Positions 9,297 through 16,989 of a DNA stretch of 62,597 nt are shown piece after piece; position 1 is the stretch's first letter, and each line of letters begins with the position of its first letter. The notes beneath the pieces were generated by a model that saw only the letters and a program-made list of their open reading frames with translations, was not told the origin of the DNA and did not search any database. A program made the translations under genes and the position numbers. The stretch is from Phycisphaerae bacterium. Lineage in GTDB: Bacteria; Planctomycetota; Phycisphaerae; UBA1845; PWPN01. Location of the stretch: NCBI GenBank assembly GCA_035384605.1, contig DAOOIV010000017.1, positions 1 to 62,597 of the forward strand, read 5' to 3'.

Positions 9297-9926
9297 TCAA
9301 TACACAGCCCGTTCGGACAGGAGTGCGGCAAGCTGGACAGCCAGCTTCCGCAGAGCCTGGCCACGGTGACTGACGGCGTGTTTCTGCTCGGGGGGCATCT
9401 CGGCTGCAGTCATGCCGGCAGAAACGACCAGGAAATGGGGATCATAGCCGAAGCCGTTGGCACCCCGCGGATGGTCGATAATCCGCCCTTCCACCGTCCC
9501 CTCGGCACTGGCCAGCACTTGGCGGCCGTCGGCAAGCGCAACCGCGCAGCGGAACCTTGCCGTGCGTTGGTCATCGGGGACGCCGGCCAGCCGCTCAACC
9601 AGGAGGGCATTGTTGGCCTGATCGCTCTTGGGCTCGCCGGCATACCGGGCGGATCGCACGCCGGGCTCGCCACCCAGGGCATCAACCTCCAGGCCGGAAT
9701 CGTCGGCGATCGTCCAGAGGCCGCTCAGTCGGGCGTAGTACAGCGCCTTGCTCTGGGCATTCTCCAGGAACGTCCGGCCGTCCTCGATTGCCTCCGGCCA
9801 CCCTGTGAACTCCTGAAGGTGCCGCCAACGAACCCTGCGGCAGATTTCGTCGCCCACCCCGCTCAGTATTTCTTTCATTTCCCTGGCCTTACCGGCGTTG
9901 CCGGTCGCCAGCAGGATCTCGCGCAT
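9297..9926 (-). CDS. rdgB: RdgB/HAM1 non-canonical purine NTP pyrophosphatase
   Basis: 209 residues. It removes dITP, dUTP-like and xanthosine triphosphates from the nucleotide pool. The start MREILLATGNAGKAREMKEIL carries the nucleotide-binding TGN. Further motifs are DDSGLEVDALGG, GANGFGYDPHF and SHRGQALRKL, all diagnostic. GGAG lies seven bases before the ATG. It is the last gene of the minus-strand argD-argF-rph run; rph and rdgB are adjacent in many bacteria, here separated only by a lipoprotein gene. Confidence 0.95.
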   Translation of the reverse strand: MREILLATGNAGKAREMKEILSGVGDEICRRVRWRHLQEFTGWPEAIEDGRTFLENAQSKALYYARLSGLWTIADDSGLEVDALGGEPGVRSARYAGEPKSDQANNALLVERLAGVPDDQRTARFRCAVALADGRQVLASAEGTVEGRIIDHPRGANGFGYDPHFLVVSAGMTAAEMPPEQKHAVSHRGQALRKLAVQLAALLSERAVY

Positions 9927-9964
9927 GGCATGCTCCGCGGAATATCATCTCAGATGAGGTTTTC

Positions 9965-10828
9965 CTACCGGTCGTGCAGACTGGTCGCTCCGGGACGTGG
10001 GATCGGCATCAACTGGGACGGGACAAGAATAGACTCGCCGTCGGGGCCGACCCGCTTCTGACGATAACCGTTCTCCATGAGGTACAGGAATTCCTCCCCG
10101 GCCCGCGCGGCTGCAAAATCCTGGACCTCCTTGCTGACTTGCCAGGTCCCGTTTGGCAGGAAAGTCAGGGCATCTTCTCCAAAGGACCCCACAAAGACGT
10201 AACTCTTGAACTGCTCATGAAAAACATAGGCTTCAACGCCCTCAGATCGAAGCTGCTGCACGTACTGTTCGGCGACTTCGCGGCGCTGGTTGAAGGTGGG
10301 GGTGTTGAAGAAAACCGCGATCAACAGGGAGTACTTGCCTCGCGCGGTTGTCAGGTTGTACTGGCCCGCGCCGCCGGCAGGAGCCGCACCCCCGAGCGAT
10401 TCCGGTGCGGCCAATCCGAACGGCAAGGTTTGATTGTACGTCAGCAGGCGAATTCGCTTGATATCCTCCTGCATCTTAGGCGGAAACACCAATTGGCCCC
10501 CGGCACCGGGCACACGGGTGTATTCGCCGTAGTAGATGGTGCTGCCCAGCGCGTCGGACTGTACGCGGACCGCCTTGGGATCGATTCCGTTGGTCTTTCG
10601 GAGCAAGTCCGCCAGGCCGTTGCACAACTCGACATGATTGGGAGCGGCGGAGCGAAAGCAGTTGATAGTCCATTTTTCAGCGCCGGCTCCGGGCTGCGCG
10701 GTCCAGACTCCGCCGCTGCTGCCGGCGCTGTCGCAGCCTGAGCCCAGCAGGAGCGCCGCCAGCACCATGGGGCCGAGCCGAAGAGCCAGCCTTCCGAGAA
10801 TCGACATCTGCTGTTGCATGTTTGTCAC
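9965..10828 (-). CDS. putative lipoprotein with SPOR-like region
   Basis: 287 residues from a GTG that overlaps the rph stop (GTGA). A Met three codons in is an alternative start. A hydrophobic N-terminus ends in LLGSGC at about residue 30, which fits a lipoprotein although the -3 residue is not the usual Leu. The middle contains REVAEQYVQQLRSEGVEAYV followed by Y-V-F-V-G-S-F, resembling the fold logic of SPOR (peptidoglycan-binding) domains. This similarity is by eye only. The C-terminus is basic. Translational coupling to rph suggests shared expression, not shared function. Confidence 0.75.
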   Translation of the reverse strand: MTNMQQQMSILGRLALRLGPMVLAALLLGSGCDSAGSSGGVWTAQPGAGAEKWTINCFRSAAPNHVELCNGLADLLRKTNGIDPKAVRVQSDALGSTIYYGEYTRVPGAGGQLVFPPKMQEDIKRIRLLTYNQTLPFGLAAPESLGGAAPAGGAGQYNLTTARGKYSLLIAVFFNTPTFNQRREVAEQYVQQLRSEGVEAYVFHEQFKSYVFVGSFGEDALTFLPNGTWQVSKEVQDFAAARAGEEFLYLMENGYRQKRVGPDGESILVPSQLMPIPRPGATSLHDR

Positions 10829-11562
10829 CGCCCTCCGCCCGGCCGGCGGCGCAGCGCACGCCGCTGAGCCTCGATCAGCCGACGAACACCGACGGCCGCC
10901 CGGTCCAGCATCCGGTCCAGTTCCTTGCGGGTGAACGCCCCACCTTCGCCGGTGCCCTGCACTTCCACGAGGCTGCCGGAGGCCGTCATGGCAACATTGA
11001 GATCGACCTCTGCGCGGGAGTCCTCACTGTAGTCGAGATCGATCAGTATCCTGCCATCGACTTTTCCCGCGCTGACGGCCGCCACGGGTTCGATGATCGG
11101 GGATCGACCGATCATCCCTTGTTTTCGCATCCACCCGACGGCGTCACATAAGGCCACAAAGGTACCGGTAATCGCGGCGGTGCGCGTGCCGCCGTCGGCC
11201 TGGATCACATCGCAATCCAGCCAGATGCACCGTTCGCCGAGCATCTCCATGTCCACGACCGCGCGCAGGGCCCGGCCGATCATGCGTTGGATTTCAGTGG
11301 TGCGTCCGTCAAGCCGCTTGCGACTACGGTCGCGCCGCCGGCCGGTTGAGCCGGGCAACATATCATACTCGGCCGTCACCCACCCCCGACCCTTGCCGGC
11401 CAACCACTCCGGGACCTCGTCGGCCACGCTGGCAGTACATAATACGATCGTATTGCCCGTGCGGATCAAGACCGAACCCGGCGAGCACCGGGTGTAGCCG
11501 CGTATGATCCGAACCGGGCGCAGCTCATCCACGCGACGACCGTCTGAACGAAGAGCAGGCAT
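10825..11562 (-). CDS. rph: ribonuclease PH
   Basis: About 245 residues, read from MPALRSDGRRVDELRPV, the normal N-terminus of the family, with GGGAAAG upstream; an upstream in-frame Met at 11616 would overlap argF. RNase PH trims tRNA 3' ends phosphorolytically. Seen motifs: RSDGR, GRGWVTAEYDMLPGST, RSRKRLDGRTTEIQRMIGR (phosphate site) and DCDVIQADGGTRTAAITG. The gene follows argF by 37 bp and overlaps the lipoprotein start by four bases. Confidence 0.95.
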   Translation of the reverse strand: MPALRSDGRRVDELRPVRIIRGYTRCSPGSVLIRTGNTIVLCTASVADEVPEWLAGKGRGWVTAEYDMLPGSTGRRRDRSRKRLDGRTTEIQRMIGRALRAVVDMEMLGERCIWLDCDVIQADGGTRTAAITGTFVALCDAVGWMRKQGMIGRSPIIEPVAAVSAGKVDGRILIDLDYSEDSRAEVDLNVAMTASGSLVEVQGTGEGGAFTRKELDRMLDRAAVGVRRLIEAQRRALRRRPGGGR

Positions 11563-11599
11563 GACTGACTTTCCCGTAAACAACCAGGCTGCCCTGTTC

Positions 11600-12559
11600 T
11601 CACTTTCGTCTGCCAAGGAGCACTTCCAGCAGGGCCCGCTGAGAATGTAACCGGTTCTCCGCCTGTTGAAAGACCAGCGACTGTGAGCCGTCGATCACTT
11701 CATCGGTGATTTCCAGACCCCGGTAGGCCGGCAGACAGTGCATGACCACCGCCTTGGGTTTGGCTTTCTTCACCAAAGCGGCATTGATCTGATAGCCGGC
11801 GAAATCGGCCTCGCGGGCGGCCCGTTCGGACTCCTGTCCCATGCTGGTCCAGACATCGGTGTACAACACGTCAGCGTCGGCGGCCGCCTCCTCGGGTTGT
11901 TCGGTCTGAACGATGGCGGCCCCATTCTTGCCCGCCTTGTCGTGAGCCGACTGAATGACACCATCGTCAAACTGGTATTTCTTCGGGGCGGCGAGCGCGA
12001 AACTCATGCCAAGCTTTGCGCTTGCACTGAGCAGAGAGCGGGCCACATTGTTGCCGTCGCCGATAAACGCCAGTTTCCTGCCTGCGACACTGCCGAAGTG
12101 TTCCTGAAGGGTCATCACATCGGCGAGCGCCTGGCAAGGGTGGCTCCAGTCGCTCAGGCCGTTGATGACCGGCACGGTGCTGCGGGCGGCCAGCTCGATG
12201 AGGATCTGGTGGGCCTTCACCCGGGCCATGATTCCGTCACACATGGAGGACATGACTCGGGCGATATCCTTGGGTTCTTCGCGCTTGGCCACGCCGATCT
12301 GGTGGTCTTCCAGGCAGACGGCATAACCCCCGAGTTGGACCATTGCCGTTTCAAAGCCCAGACGCGTTCGGAGGGAGGACTTCTGAAAAAGCATCGCGAG
12401 CACTTTACGTTCCAGGACCGGTTTCAGCTCGCCTCGCTTGAACTGCCCCTTGCGACGGATGGAGAAGTCGATCAAGGCCTGCAAGGCCTCCGCGCTCAGA
12501 TCCTGAATGGCCAAGAAGTGCTTCAGTGATTGCAGACAATCGGGGATTTCAGTGCTCAT
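11600..12559 (-). CDS. argF: ornithine carbamoyltransferase
   Basis: 319 residues, normal length. It makes citrulline from ornithine and carbamoyl phosphate in arginine synthesis. Carbamoyl-phosphate loop SSLRTR, then HPCQALADV, the ornithine-side DVWTSMGQE, and MHCLPAYRG, which separates it from aspartate carbamoyltransferase. The start ATG overlaps the argD stop (ATGA), so the two are translationally coupled. The carB gene, which supplies its carbamoyl phosphate, lies about 8 kb away in this window. Confidence 0.97.
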   Translation of the reverse strand: MSTEIPDCLQSLKHFLAIQDLSAEALQALIDFSIRRKGQFKRGELKPVLERKVLAMLFQKSSLRTRLGFETAMVQLGGYAVCLEDHQIGVAKREEPKDIARVMSSMCDGIMARVKAHQILIELAARSTVPVINGLSDWSHPCQALADVMTLQEHFGSVAGRKLAFIGDGNNVARSLLSASAKLGMSFALAAPKKYQFDDGVIQSAHDKAGKNGAAIVQTEQPEEAAADADVLYTDVWTSMGQESERAAREADFAGYQINAALVKKAKPKAVVMHCLPAYRGLEITDEVIDGSQSLVFQQAENRLHSQRALLEVLLGRRK

Positions 12560-13755
12560 GTGGTCACCAGTTTGCTCTCGGATTCGGCAAAAGCCGCGGT
12601 CATGATCTCGAAGGCCTCGTCAACCTCCTGCGTGGTGATCGTCATCGCCGGCAGGAGCCGGATGACGTTGCCCTGGGTGCAATTGATGCGTAAGCCCTTT
12701 TCCAGGGCCGACGAAACGATCGCGGCTCCGGGCAGCGACAGTTGGATGGCGATCATCAAGCCGCGAGCCCGGACCTCCTCAATGAAACCGAATCGCTGTT
12801 GCATGGCGCGGGCGCGGTCCACGATGTAGGCCGAAATTCGGTCCACACGCTCCAAAAGGCCCTCGGACTCGATGGTCTCCAGGGTGGCAATGGCCGCCGC
12901 CACCACCAGACAGTTTGCTCCGTAGGTCGAGGCGTGCGAGCCGGGGGTAAAGGCGGCGGCGACATCGGGTTGGGCGATGATCGCGCCGATGGGCGCGCCG
13001 TTGCCCAAGGCTTTAGCCATGGTGACGATGTCCGGCTCGATGTTACTGTGCTGATAGCCGAACCACTTGCCGGTCCGACCGACGCCGGTCTGCACTTCGT
13101 CCAGAATCAGAAGGAGGTTGTGCTCGTCGCACAGTTCGCGGATCTTCGGAAGGTAGTCGTCGGAGGGAATGTTTATTCCACCTTCTCCCTGAACCGGCTC
13201 AAGCATGACGGCGGCCGTTTCGTCGGTGATGGCCCTGGCAACCGCGTCCACATCATCGAACGGGACGTAGACGAAGCCCGGCAACAGAGGCTCGAAGCCG
13301 GCATGCGTCTTTGATTGGGCGGTGGCCGACATGGCCCCGAAGGTCCGGCCGTGGAAGCTCTTTTCCATGGTGATAATCCTGTAGCGTCCCTGGCCGGCAT
13401 GCTTGCGAGCCAGTTTGATGGCCCCCTCGTTGGCCTCAGCCCCGCTGTTGGAAAAGAAGCACTGCCCGCCGAAGCTGTGCCGGCTGAGCATCTCGGCCAG
13501 GCGACCCTGCTCGACGGTGTAAAAGGTGTTGTCCACATGGATCAGGCGGCCGACCTGCTCGCGGATCGCCTCGACGACGCGGGGATGACAATGGCCTAGC
13601 AGGCTGCAGCCCCAGCCAGGGAACAGATCGAGGTACCGCTTGCCGTCGATGTCCCACATCTGCGAACCCTGGGCCTTGACAATCACCACCGGCAGGCGGC
13701 CGTAGTTGCCGATCACACATCGGCTGTACAGATCAAATACTTCCTGAGAGGTCAT
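12556..13755 (-). CDS. argD: acetylornithine aminotransferase
   Basis: 399 residues, class III PLP aminotransferase. Motifs: FPGWGCSLLGHCHPRV near the N-terminus, FFSNSGAEANEGAIKLARK, LILDEVQTGVGRTG, and VTMAKALGNGAPIGA containing the PLP lysine. Pairing with argF by an ATGA overlap supports ArgD over other omega-aminotransferases. It is the first gene of the argD-argF-rph-lipoprotein-rdgB unit, and the 442-bp non-coding region upstream contains a structured element on the opposite strand. Confidence 0.96.
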   Translation of the reverse strand: MTSQEVFDLYSRCVIGNYGRLPVVIVKAQGSQMWDIDGKRYLDLFPGWGCSLLGHCHPRVVEAIREQVGRLIHVDNTFYTVEQGRLAEMLSRHSFGGQCFFSNSGAEANEGAIKLARKHAGQGRYRIITMEKSFHGRTFGAMSATAQSKTHAGFEPLLPGFVYVPFDDVDAVARAITDETAAVMLEPVQGEGGINIPSDDYLPKIRELCDEHNLLLILDEVQTGVGRTGKWFGYQHSNIEPDIVTMAKALGNGAPIGAIIAQPDVAAAFTPGSHASTYGANCLVVAAAIATLETIESEGLLERVDRISAYIVDRARAMQQRFGFIEEVRARGLMIAIQLSLPGAAIVSSALEKGLRINCTQGNVIRLLPAMTITTQEVDEAFEIMTAAFAESESKLVTT

Positions 13756-14197
13756 CTATAGCACTCCGTAGCACTCATCTGCGACCGGTCCGGCCGGCCG
13801 AGAAAGAAACTCTTATTGTACCCCCGGTTCCGGCCATGTGGCAACGGCCGGAAAATCGGAGATCTTCGCATGAGGGCGCATCCCTGAAACGCTGGCACGT
13901 GTGCCCATGCCCGCTGCGAGTGCGGCAGTGTCGAGGTCGCTTCAGCGACCGAGACCTGCCGAGAACGGCCGGAATTATCGGCAGGTCTCATCCGCTGTGC
14001 GGATTTCGACCATGCCCTACTTTCACAACGCCACCGAAAACGGCATGCACCCTCGCACGACGGTGCATCCACCAGATTGCGGTGGTTCGCGGAGCGGGCA
14101 AGTGCCGTCGTGCGGCACTGCCGTGTCGCCGCCCGCCCGTCAGCACTGCTCGCAGAGCAATGGCACACAGCCCTTTCCAGGGGTGCCGAGTGATCGA
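13756..14197. other. 442-bp structured intergenic region upstream of argD
   Basis: No convincing gene. It contains a B12-box-like hairpin element on the plus strand and then three consecutive plus-strand hairpins: ATGCACC (14045-14051)/GGTGCAT (14062-14068), CCACC (14069-14073)/GGTGG (14081-14085) and AGTGCCG (14101-14107)/CGGCACT (14113-14119). The density of hairpins suggests a structured RNA read away from argD, towards the 3' end of the NTF2-like gene. Confidence 0.5.
13890..14014 (+). promoter_or_regulatory. B12-box-like RNA element A (degenerate cobalamin riboswitch?)
   Basis: On the plus strand the hairpin GGTCGC-TTCA-GCGACC is followed by GAGACCTGCCGA (13951-13962), which matches the 3' B12 box of cobalamin riboswitches. 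A perfect complement, TCGGCAGGTCTC (13978-13989), follows and could sequester it. Downstream comes GATTTCGACCATGCCCTAC, shared with element B near 29.57 kb. The upstream aptamer core (GGGAA, GGTGAAA) is not clear here, so it may be decayed. No plus-strand gene follows. Confidence 0.35.
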
Positions 14198-14776
14198 TCA
14201 GTAGTGCCACACTTCGTTCAGGTCGAGCTTGTATCCCGGGCCAACCTTGGCGCTGACGACGCGTCGCAACTTCCATCCGCCGGGCCGGCGGATCAGCTCC
14301 AGCGTCCAGGTGCTGGCTACGCCGGCCTGCGCGTCGCTGGCACCCCTCCAGTCGCAGGACGCCCGGAAGGAAGCGGTGGCCGCATCACCTTCGATCCGGA
14401 TCTCGAACCGCCCCACCTTGGCCTCGTCGATCCGCCATTGCTGAAGTTTGCCGTTCAGCTCGGCCACGAAGCCGTCCTTGTCCCAGTTGCGGTAGTGAAA
14501 CTCGTCGTCCAGATGATTCGCAATCGCGGGCACGTCACCCTCGTCGACAGCCTTGGCGATGGCCGAGACGGTTTGGACGATCCGCTCGCTGTCGGTGGTC
14601 ACCAGATGGTTGAGGGTAATGAAAGCCGCGCAGCAACCCAGTGTGATCCACACGGCCCGACGGGTGCGGGGTGTCATGCGCTGCCGATGGACGGCCAGCA
14701 CGGACATGAGCACGAGAAACTCGATGATGAGCAGGACGGCGAGGTCTTCGAAGAGGATGCGGGTGAGGAAGGACAC
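14198..14776 (-). CDS. membrane-anchored NTF2-like protein
   Basis: About 192 residues, read from a GTG preceded by GGAG at seven bases; the open frame further upstream runs through an octamer repeat and is not credible. An N-terminal membrane helix (FEDLAVLLIIEFLVLMSVLAV) is followed by a short basic stretch, a second hydrophobic segment, and then a SnoaL/NTF2-like cone-fold domain (IVQTVSAIAKAVDEGDVPAI ... FHYRNWDKDGFVAEL ... WTLELIRRPGGWKLRRVV). The function is unknown; such domains bind small ligands or act as enzymes. Its 5' end is overlapped by the read-through end of the first four-helix-bundle gene. Confidence 0.7.
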   Translation of the reverse strand: MSFLTRILFEDLAVLLIIEFLVLMSVLAVHRQRMTPRTRRAVWITLGCCAAFITLNHLVTTDSERIVQTVSAIAKAVDEGDVPAIANHLDDEFHYRNWDKDGFVAELNGKLQQWRIDEAKVGRFEIRIEGDAATASFRASCDWRGASDAQAGVASTWTLELIRRPGGWKLRRVVSAKVGPGYKLDLNEVWHY

Positions 14777-15225
14777 GATTGGGCTCCAAAGGTCATTGGT
14801 GTACTGGTCTGTTGGTCTGTTAGTCTGTTGGTCTGTTGGTCTGCTGGCGCGTTTGCGTTCGTTGCACATCGCCGGTTGTGCATGGAGCGGATTAGTCCAG
14901 CCAAGAGCTTTGAGACCTTCGTACACTGGGCATCGAGAGCACAGAAACGCTTTTGATCCAGGTATCCCAGAAGGCGAGACAGAGACGCTTGGTAGTGCAA
15001 TTCCCGCAAAGACGCGAACGCTGTATCCAGGAACCGGACGAAGTCGGCCTGACTCTGTCGAGCGCAGTCTTCGACTATGTTTGAAGGCACAGACACAGCG
15101 GCTCGCCTCATCTGGGCAGTGAGCCCAAACTGCTCCTCTCGAGGAAAAGGCTTGGTTGCCCTGTAGATGAGGACGGCCAACTCATCAGCTTCCTGGAATG
15201 CCTGAAGTGTGGTGTGATCTCGCAT
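14674..15225 (-). CDS. four-helix-bundle protein, copy 1 (23S rRNA IVS-protein family), C-terminal read-through
   Basis: Member of PF05635 (23S rRNA intervening-sequence protein / four helix bundle; related in fold to Avd of diversity-generating retroelements). The first ~118 residues match copy 2 closely: MRDHTxxxxFQxADxLA, FPREEQxGLTxQMRRAAVSVPSNI, FLxTxFASLRELxYQxSL. The normal end would be about position 14870, but no stop is there. The frame reads through the octamer array (ADQQTNRLTDQQ...) and into the NTF2-like gene, giving 183 residues. Biochemical role unknown. It probably belongs to a small cassette with its flanking repeats. Confidence 0.8.
   Translation of the reverse strand: MRDHTTLQAFQEADELAVLIYRATKPFPREEQFGLTAQMRRAAVSVPSNIVEDCARQSQADFVRFLDTAFASLRELHYQASLSRLLGYLDQKRFCALDAQCTKVSKLLAGLIRSMHNRRCATNANAPADQQTNRLTDQQTSTPMTFGAQSCPSSPASSSKTSPSCSSSSFSCSCPCWPSIGSA
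14807..14846. repeat. octamer array L1 (five GTCTGTTG-type units)
   Basis: Five tandem 8-bp units, GTCTGTTG with A or C variants, immediately 3' of four-helix-bundle copy 1 and facing an inverted unit (CAACAGAC) on its other side. Confidence 0.85.
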
Positions 15226-15248
15226 ATTCGATACTCATTACCCCCCAC

Positions 15249-15256
15249 CAACAGAC
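15249..15256. repeat. octamer unit R1 (CAACAGAC)
   Basis: Single CAACAGAC unit, the reverse complement of the L1 unit, 24 bp upstream of the four-helix-bundle copy 1 start and 3 bp beyond the dus stop. With L1 it brackets the gene as inverted repeats. Confidence 0.65.
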
Positions 15257-15259
15257 CAA

Positions 15260-16312
15260 TTACCCCATCCTCGCTCCCGCTGCCACCAGATGTCCCGGAC
15301 CGGTTCGGCGGACACCCGGCGGCCAGTCGCGGGCCGGATCATACCATTGTGTCAGGACGGCCTGGAAGTCGACACGGGTCCTGGCGGCGATAAAGGCGTC
15401 GCGCACCTCGCGGTCCATGGGATGAAGCTCGCTGTACTTGATGCCGAACTTGCGCATCATCTTCCCGGCGATCTTGTCGCCGTAGACTTCGGCCGTCCAG
15501 GCATAGTGGCGGGCGATGACCTCCCCCTGCTCGGGAACCGACGGAGCCGGCGGGATCGGACGGCCGGCCAGCAGTTCGCGACATTCGCGGAAAATCCACG
15601 GGTTGCCGATGCAGCCTCGGGCAACGGCCACTCCGTCGACGCCGGTCTCGGCCATCATGCGGATACAATCCTCGGCGCAAAACAGGTCACCGCTACCAAT
15701 GACGACCCTGTCGCCAACGTGCTGCTTGACTCGTTTGAGGAAAGGCCACTGACTCGGGCCGACATAGCGCTGGCGAACGGTGCGCGGGTGCACCGTCACC
15801 GCATCGATGCCGGCGGCAAAGGCCCCGTCGAGAATGGTGAAGAACTTGCGTTCGCTCTCGGGCGTGTCGTCCATGCCGCGCCGCATTTTGAGCGTCACCG
15901 GCCGGCGATGATCGACGGCTTCAACGACTGCCCGCACGATCGCCAGCGCCGTTTCCGGGTCCGAGAGCAGATAGCCGCCGCGGCAACGGCCGAGGACCTT
16001 TCTGACCGGACAAGCGAAGTTGATGTCCACCACGTCGTAGCCGGCCTGCACCAAGGCGTCCGCTGCCTGGGCAAAGGCGTTCGGCTCGGCCCCCATGAGC
16101 TGCCCGCCGACAGGATGATCGTCAGGATGAACGGTGGTAATCGTCCGGCGCTTGCGACCCTTTTGGATCACCAGCCGATCGAGCACCACCTCGCTGAGCA
16201 TGTAGGACGCGCCCAGCATCCGCGCCACCCGACGCATGGGCAGATCGCTGTAACCGCTCAGAGCGGCCTGGATGACGGGGAACTCGAGTGTGAGCGAGCC
16301 AATGCGAAGCAT
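15260..16312 (-). CDS. tRNA-dihydrouridine synthase
   Basis: 350 residues, FMN-dependent Dus family, which reduces uridine in the tRNA D-loop. N-terminal PVIQAALSGYSDLPMRRVA, then VDINFACPVRKVLGRCRGGYLL with the active-site Cys in the NxxCP motif, VTVHPRTVRQRYVGPSQW, VIGSGDLF and GVAVARGCIGNPWIF. Most like the DusB branch, but the paralog is not assigned. The gene is tightly sandwiched: its stop is 3 bp from repeat R1 and its start 28 bp from array L2, so the two four-helix cassettes sit at both its edges. Confidence 0.93.
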   Translation of the reverse strand: MLRIGSLTLEFPVIQAALSGYSDLPMRRVARMLGASYMLSEVVLDRLVIQKGRKRRTITTVHPDDHPVGGQLMGAEPNAFAQAADALVQAGYDVVDINFACPVRKVLGRCRGGYLLSDPETALAIVRAVVEAVDHRRPVTLKMRRGMDDTPESERKFFTILDGAFAAGIDAVTVHPRTVRQRYVGPSQWPFLKRVKQHVGDRVVIGSGDLFCAEDCIRMMAETGVDGVAVARGCIGNPWIFRECRELLAGRPIPPAPSVPEQGEVIARHYAWTAEVYGDKIAGKMMRKFGIKYSELHPMDREVRDAFIAARTRVDFQAVLTQWYDPARDWPPGVRRTGPGHLVAAGARMG

Positions 16313-16339
16313 GTATGGATTTTATCCGGAACCAAGAAA

Positions 16340-16371
16340 GACTGTTAGGCTGTTGGACTGTTGGGCTGTTA
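16340..16371. repeat. octamer array L2 (four GRCTGTTR units)
   Basis: Four tandem 8-bp units (GACTGTTA, GGCTGTTG, GACTGTTG, GGCTGTTA) located 3' of four-helix-bundle copy 2, in the same arrangement as L1. Confidence 0.85.
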
Positions 16372-16424
16372 GGCCAGTGCAAGATCGTTGGACCTTATAG
16401 TCGCTCAGACGAACAGAAGAACCA

Positions 16425-16784
16425 TCACTGCTCGCTCCGCAAAGAGCGGATCATCGCGCCGAGCATCTTGGATACCTCGGTACAGAGTGCGTCAAAGGCC
16501 TGACGGGCGTCGTCCTTGCAGTAGCCCAGACGATGGACCAGCGAACCCTGGTACTGCAGTTCACGAAGGGAGGCAAATGAGGTGCCCAAAAAGCGAATGT
16601 AGTTGGCCTCCGTCGGCCGCGCACATCCCTCCACGATGTTTGACGGGACGGAGACCGCGGCTCGTCTCATCTGCGAGGTCAGGCCAGACTGTTCCTCTCG
16701 TGGGAAGGTCCGCGTCATCTTGTACACAAGGATGGCTAACCTGTCCGCCGCCTGGAATACCTTGACCTTGGTGTGATCTCGCAA
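16425..16784 (-). CDS. four-helix-bundle protein, copy 2 (23S rRNA IVS-protein family)
   Basis: 119 residues, the normal length for PF05635. The start is TTG with a clear GGAGG eight bases upstream, and the protein begins MRDHTKVKVFQAADRLAIL like copy 1. Conserved core: FPREEQSGLTSQMRRAAVSV, PSNIVEGCARPTEANYIRFL, then helix 4 CTEVSKMLGAMIRSLRSEQ. Members occur inside 23S rRNA intervening sequences in some bacteria, but this copy stands alone beside dus. The gene lies between inverted octamer repeats L2 (16340-16371) and R2 (16822-16829). Confidence 0.88.
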   Translation of the reverse strand: MRDHTKVKVFQAADRLAILVYKMTRTFPREEQSGLTSQMRRAAVSVPSNIVEGCARPTEANYIRFLGTSFASLRELQYQGSLVHRLGYCKDDARQAFDALCTEVSKMLGAMIRSLRSEQ

Positions 16785-16821
16785 GGAACTAACCTCCAGA
16801 TTGCCTGCTTCACCGAGAGTC

Positions 16822-16829
16822 TAACAGAC
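16822..16829. repeat. octamer unit R2 (TAACAGAC)
   Basis: TAACAGAC, inverted relative to L2 and 37 bp upstream of the copy 2 start. It lies inside AGTCTAACAGACT. Confidence 0.6.
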
Positions 16830-16989
16830 TAAGGCGGACCGCCTTTTTGCAGGCCGCAACCCAACCGCTCTGCGATCCAGAAACATGCGCGCAAAATGCG
16901 CACCAGTTGCGACGGAAGGGACTAACAGCCAATTCTCTCCTCACAGTTGCCCCCCCCAACACAGGCGGTATGCTCTATCAGGAGCAACC

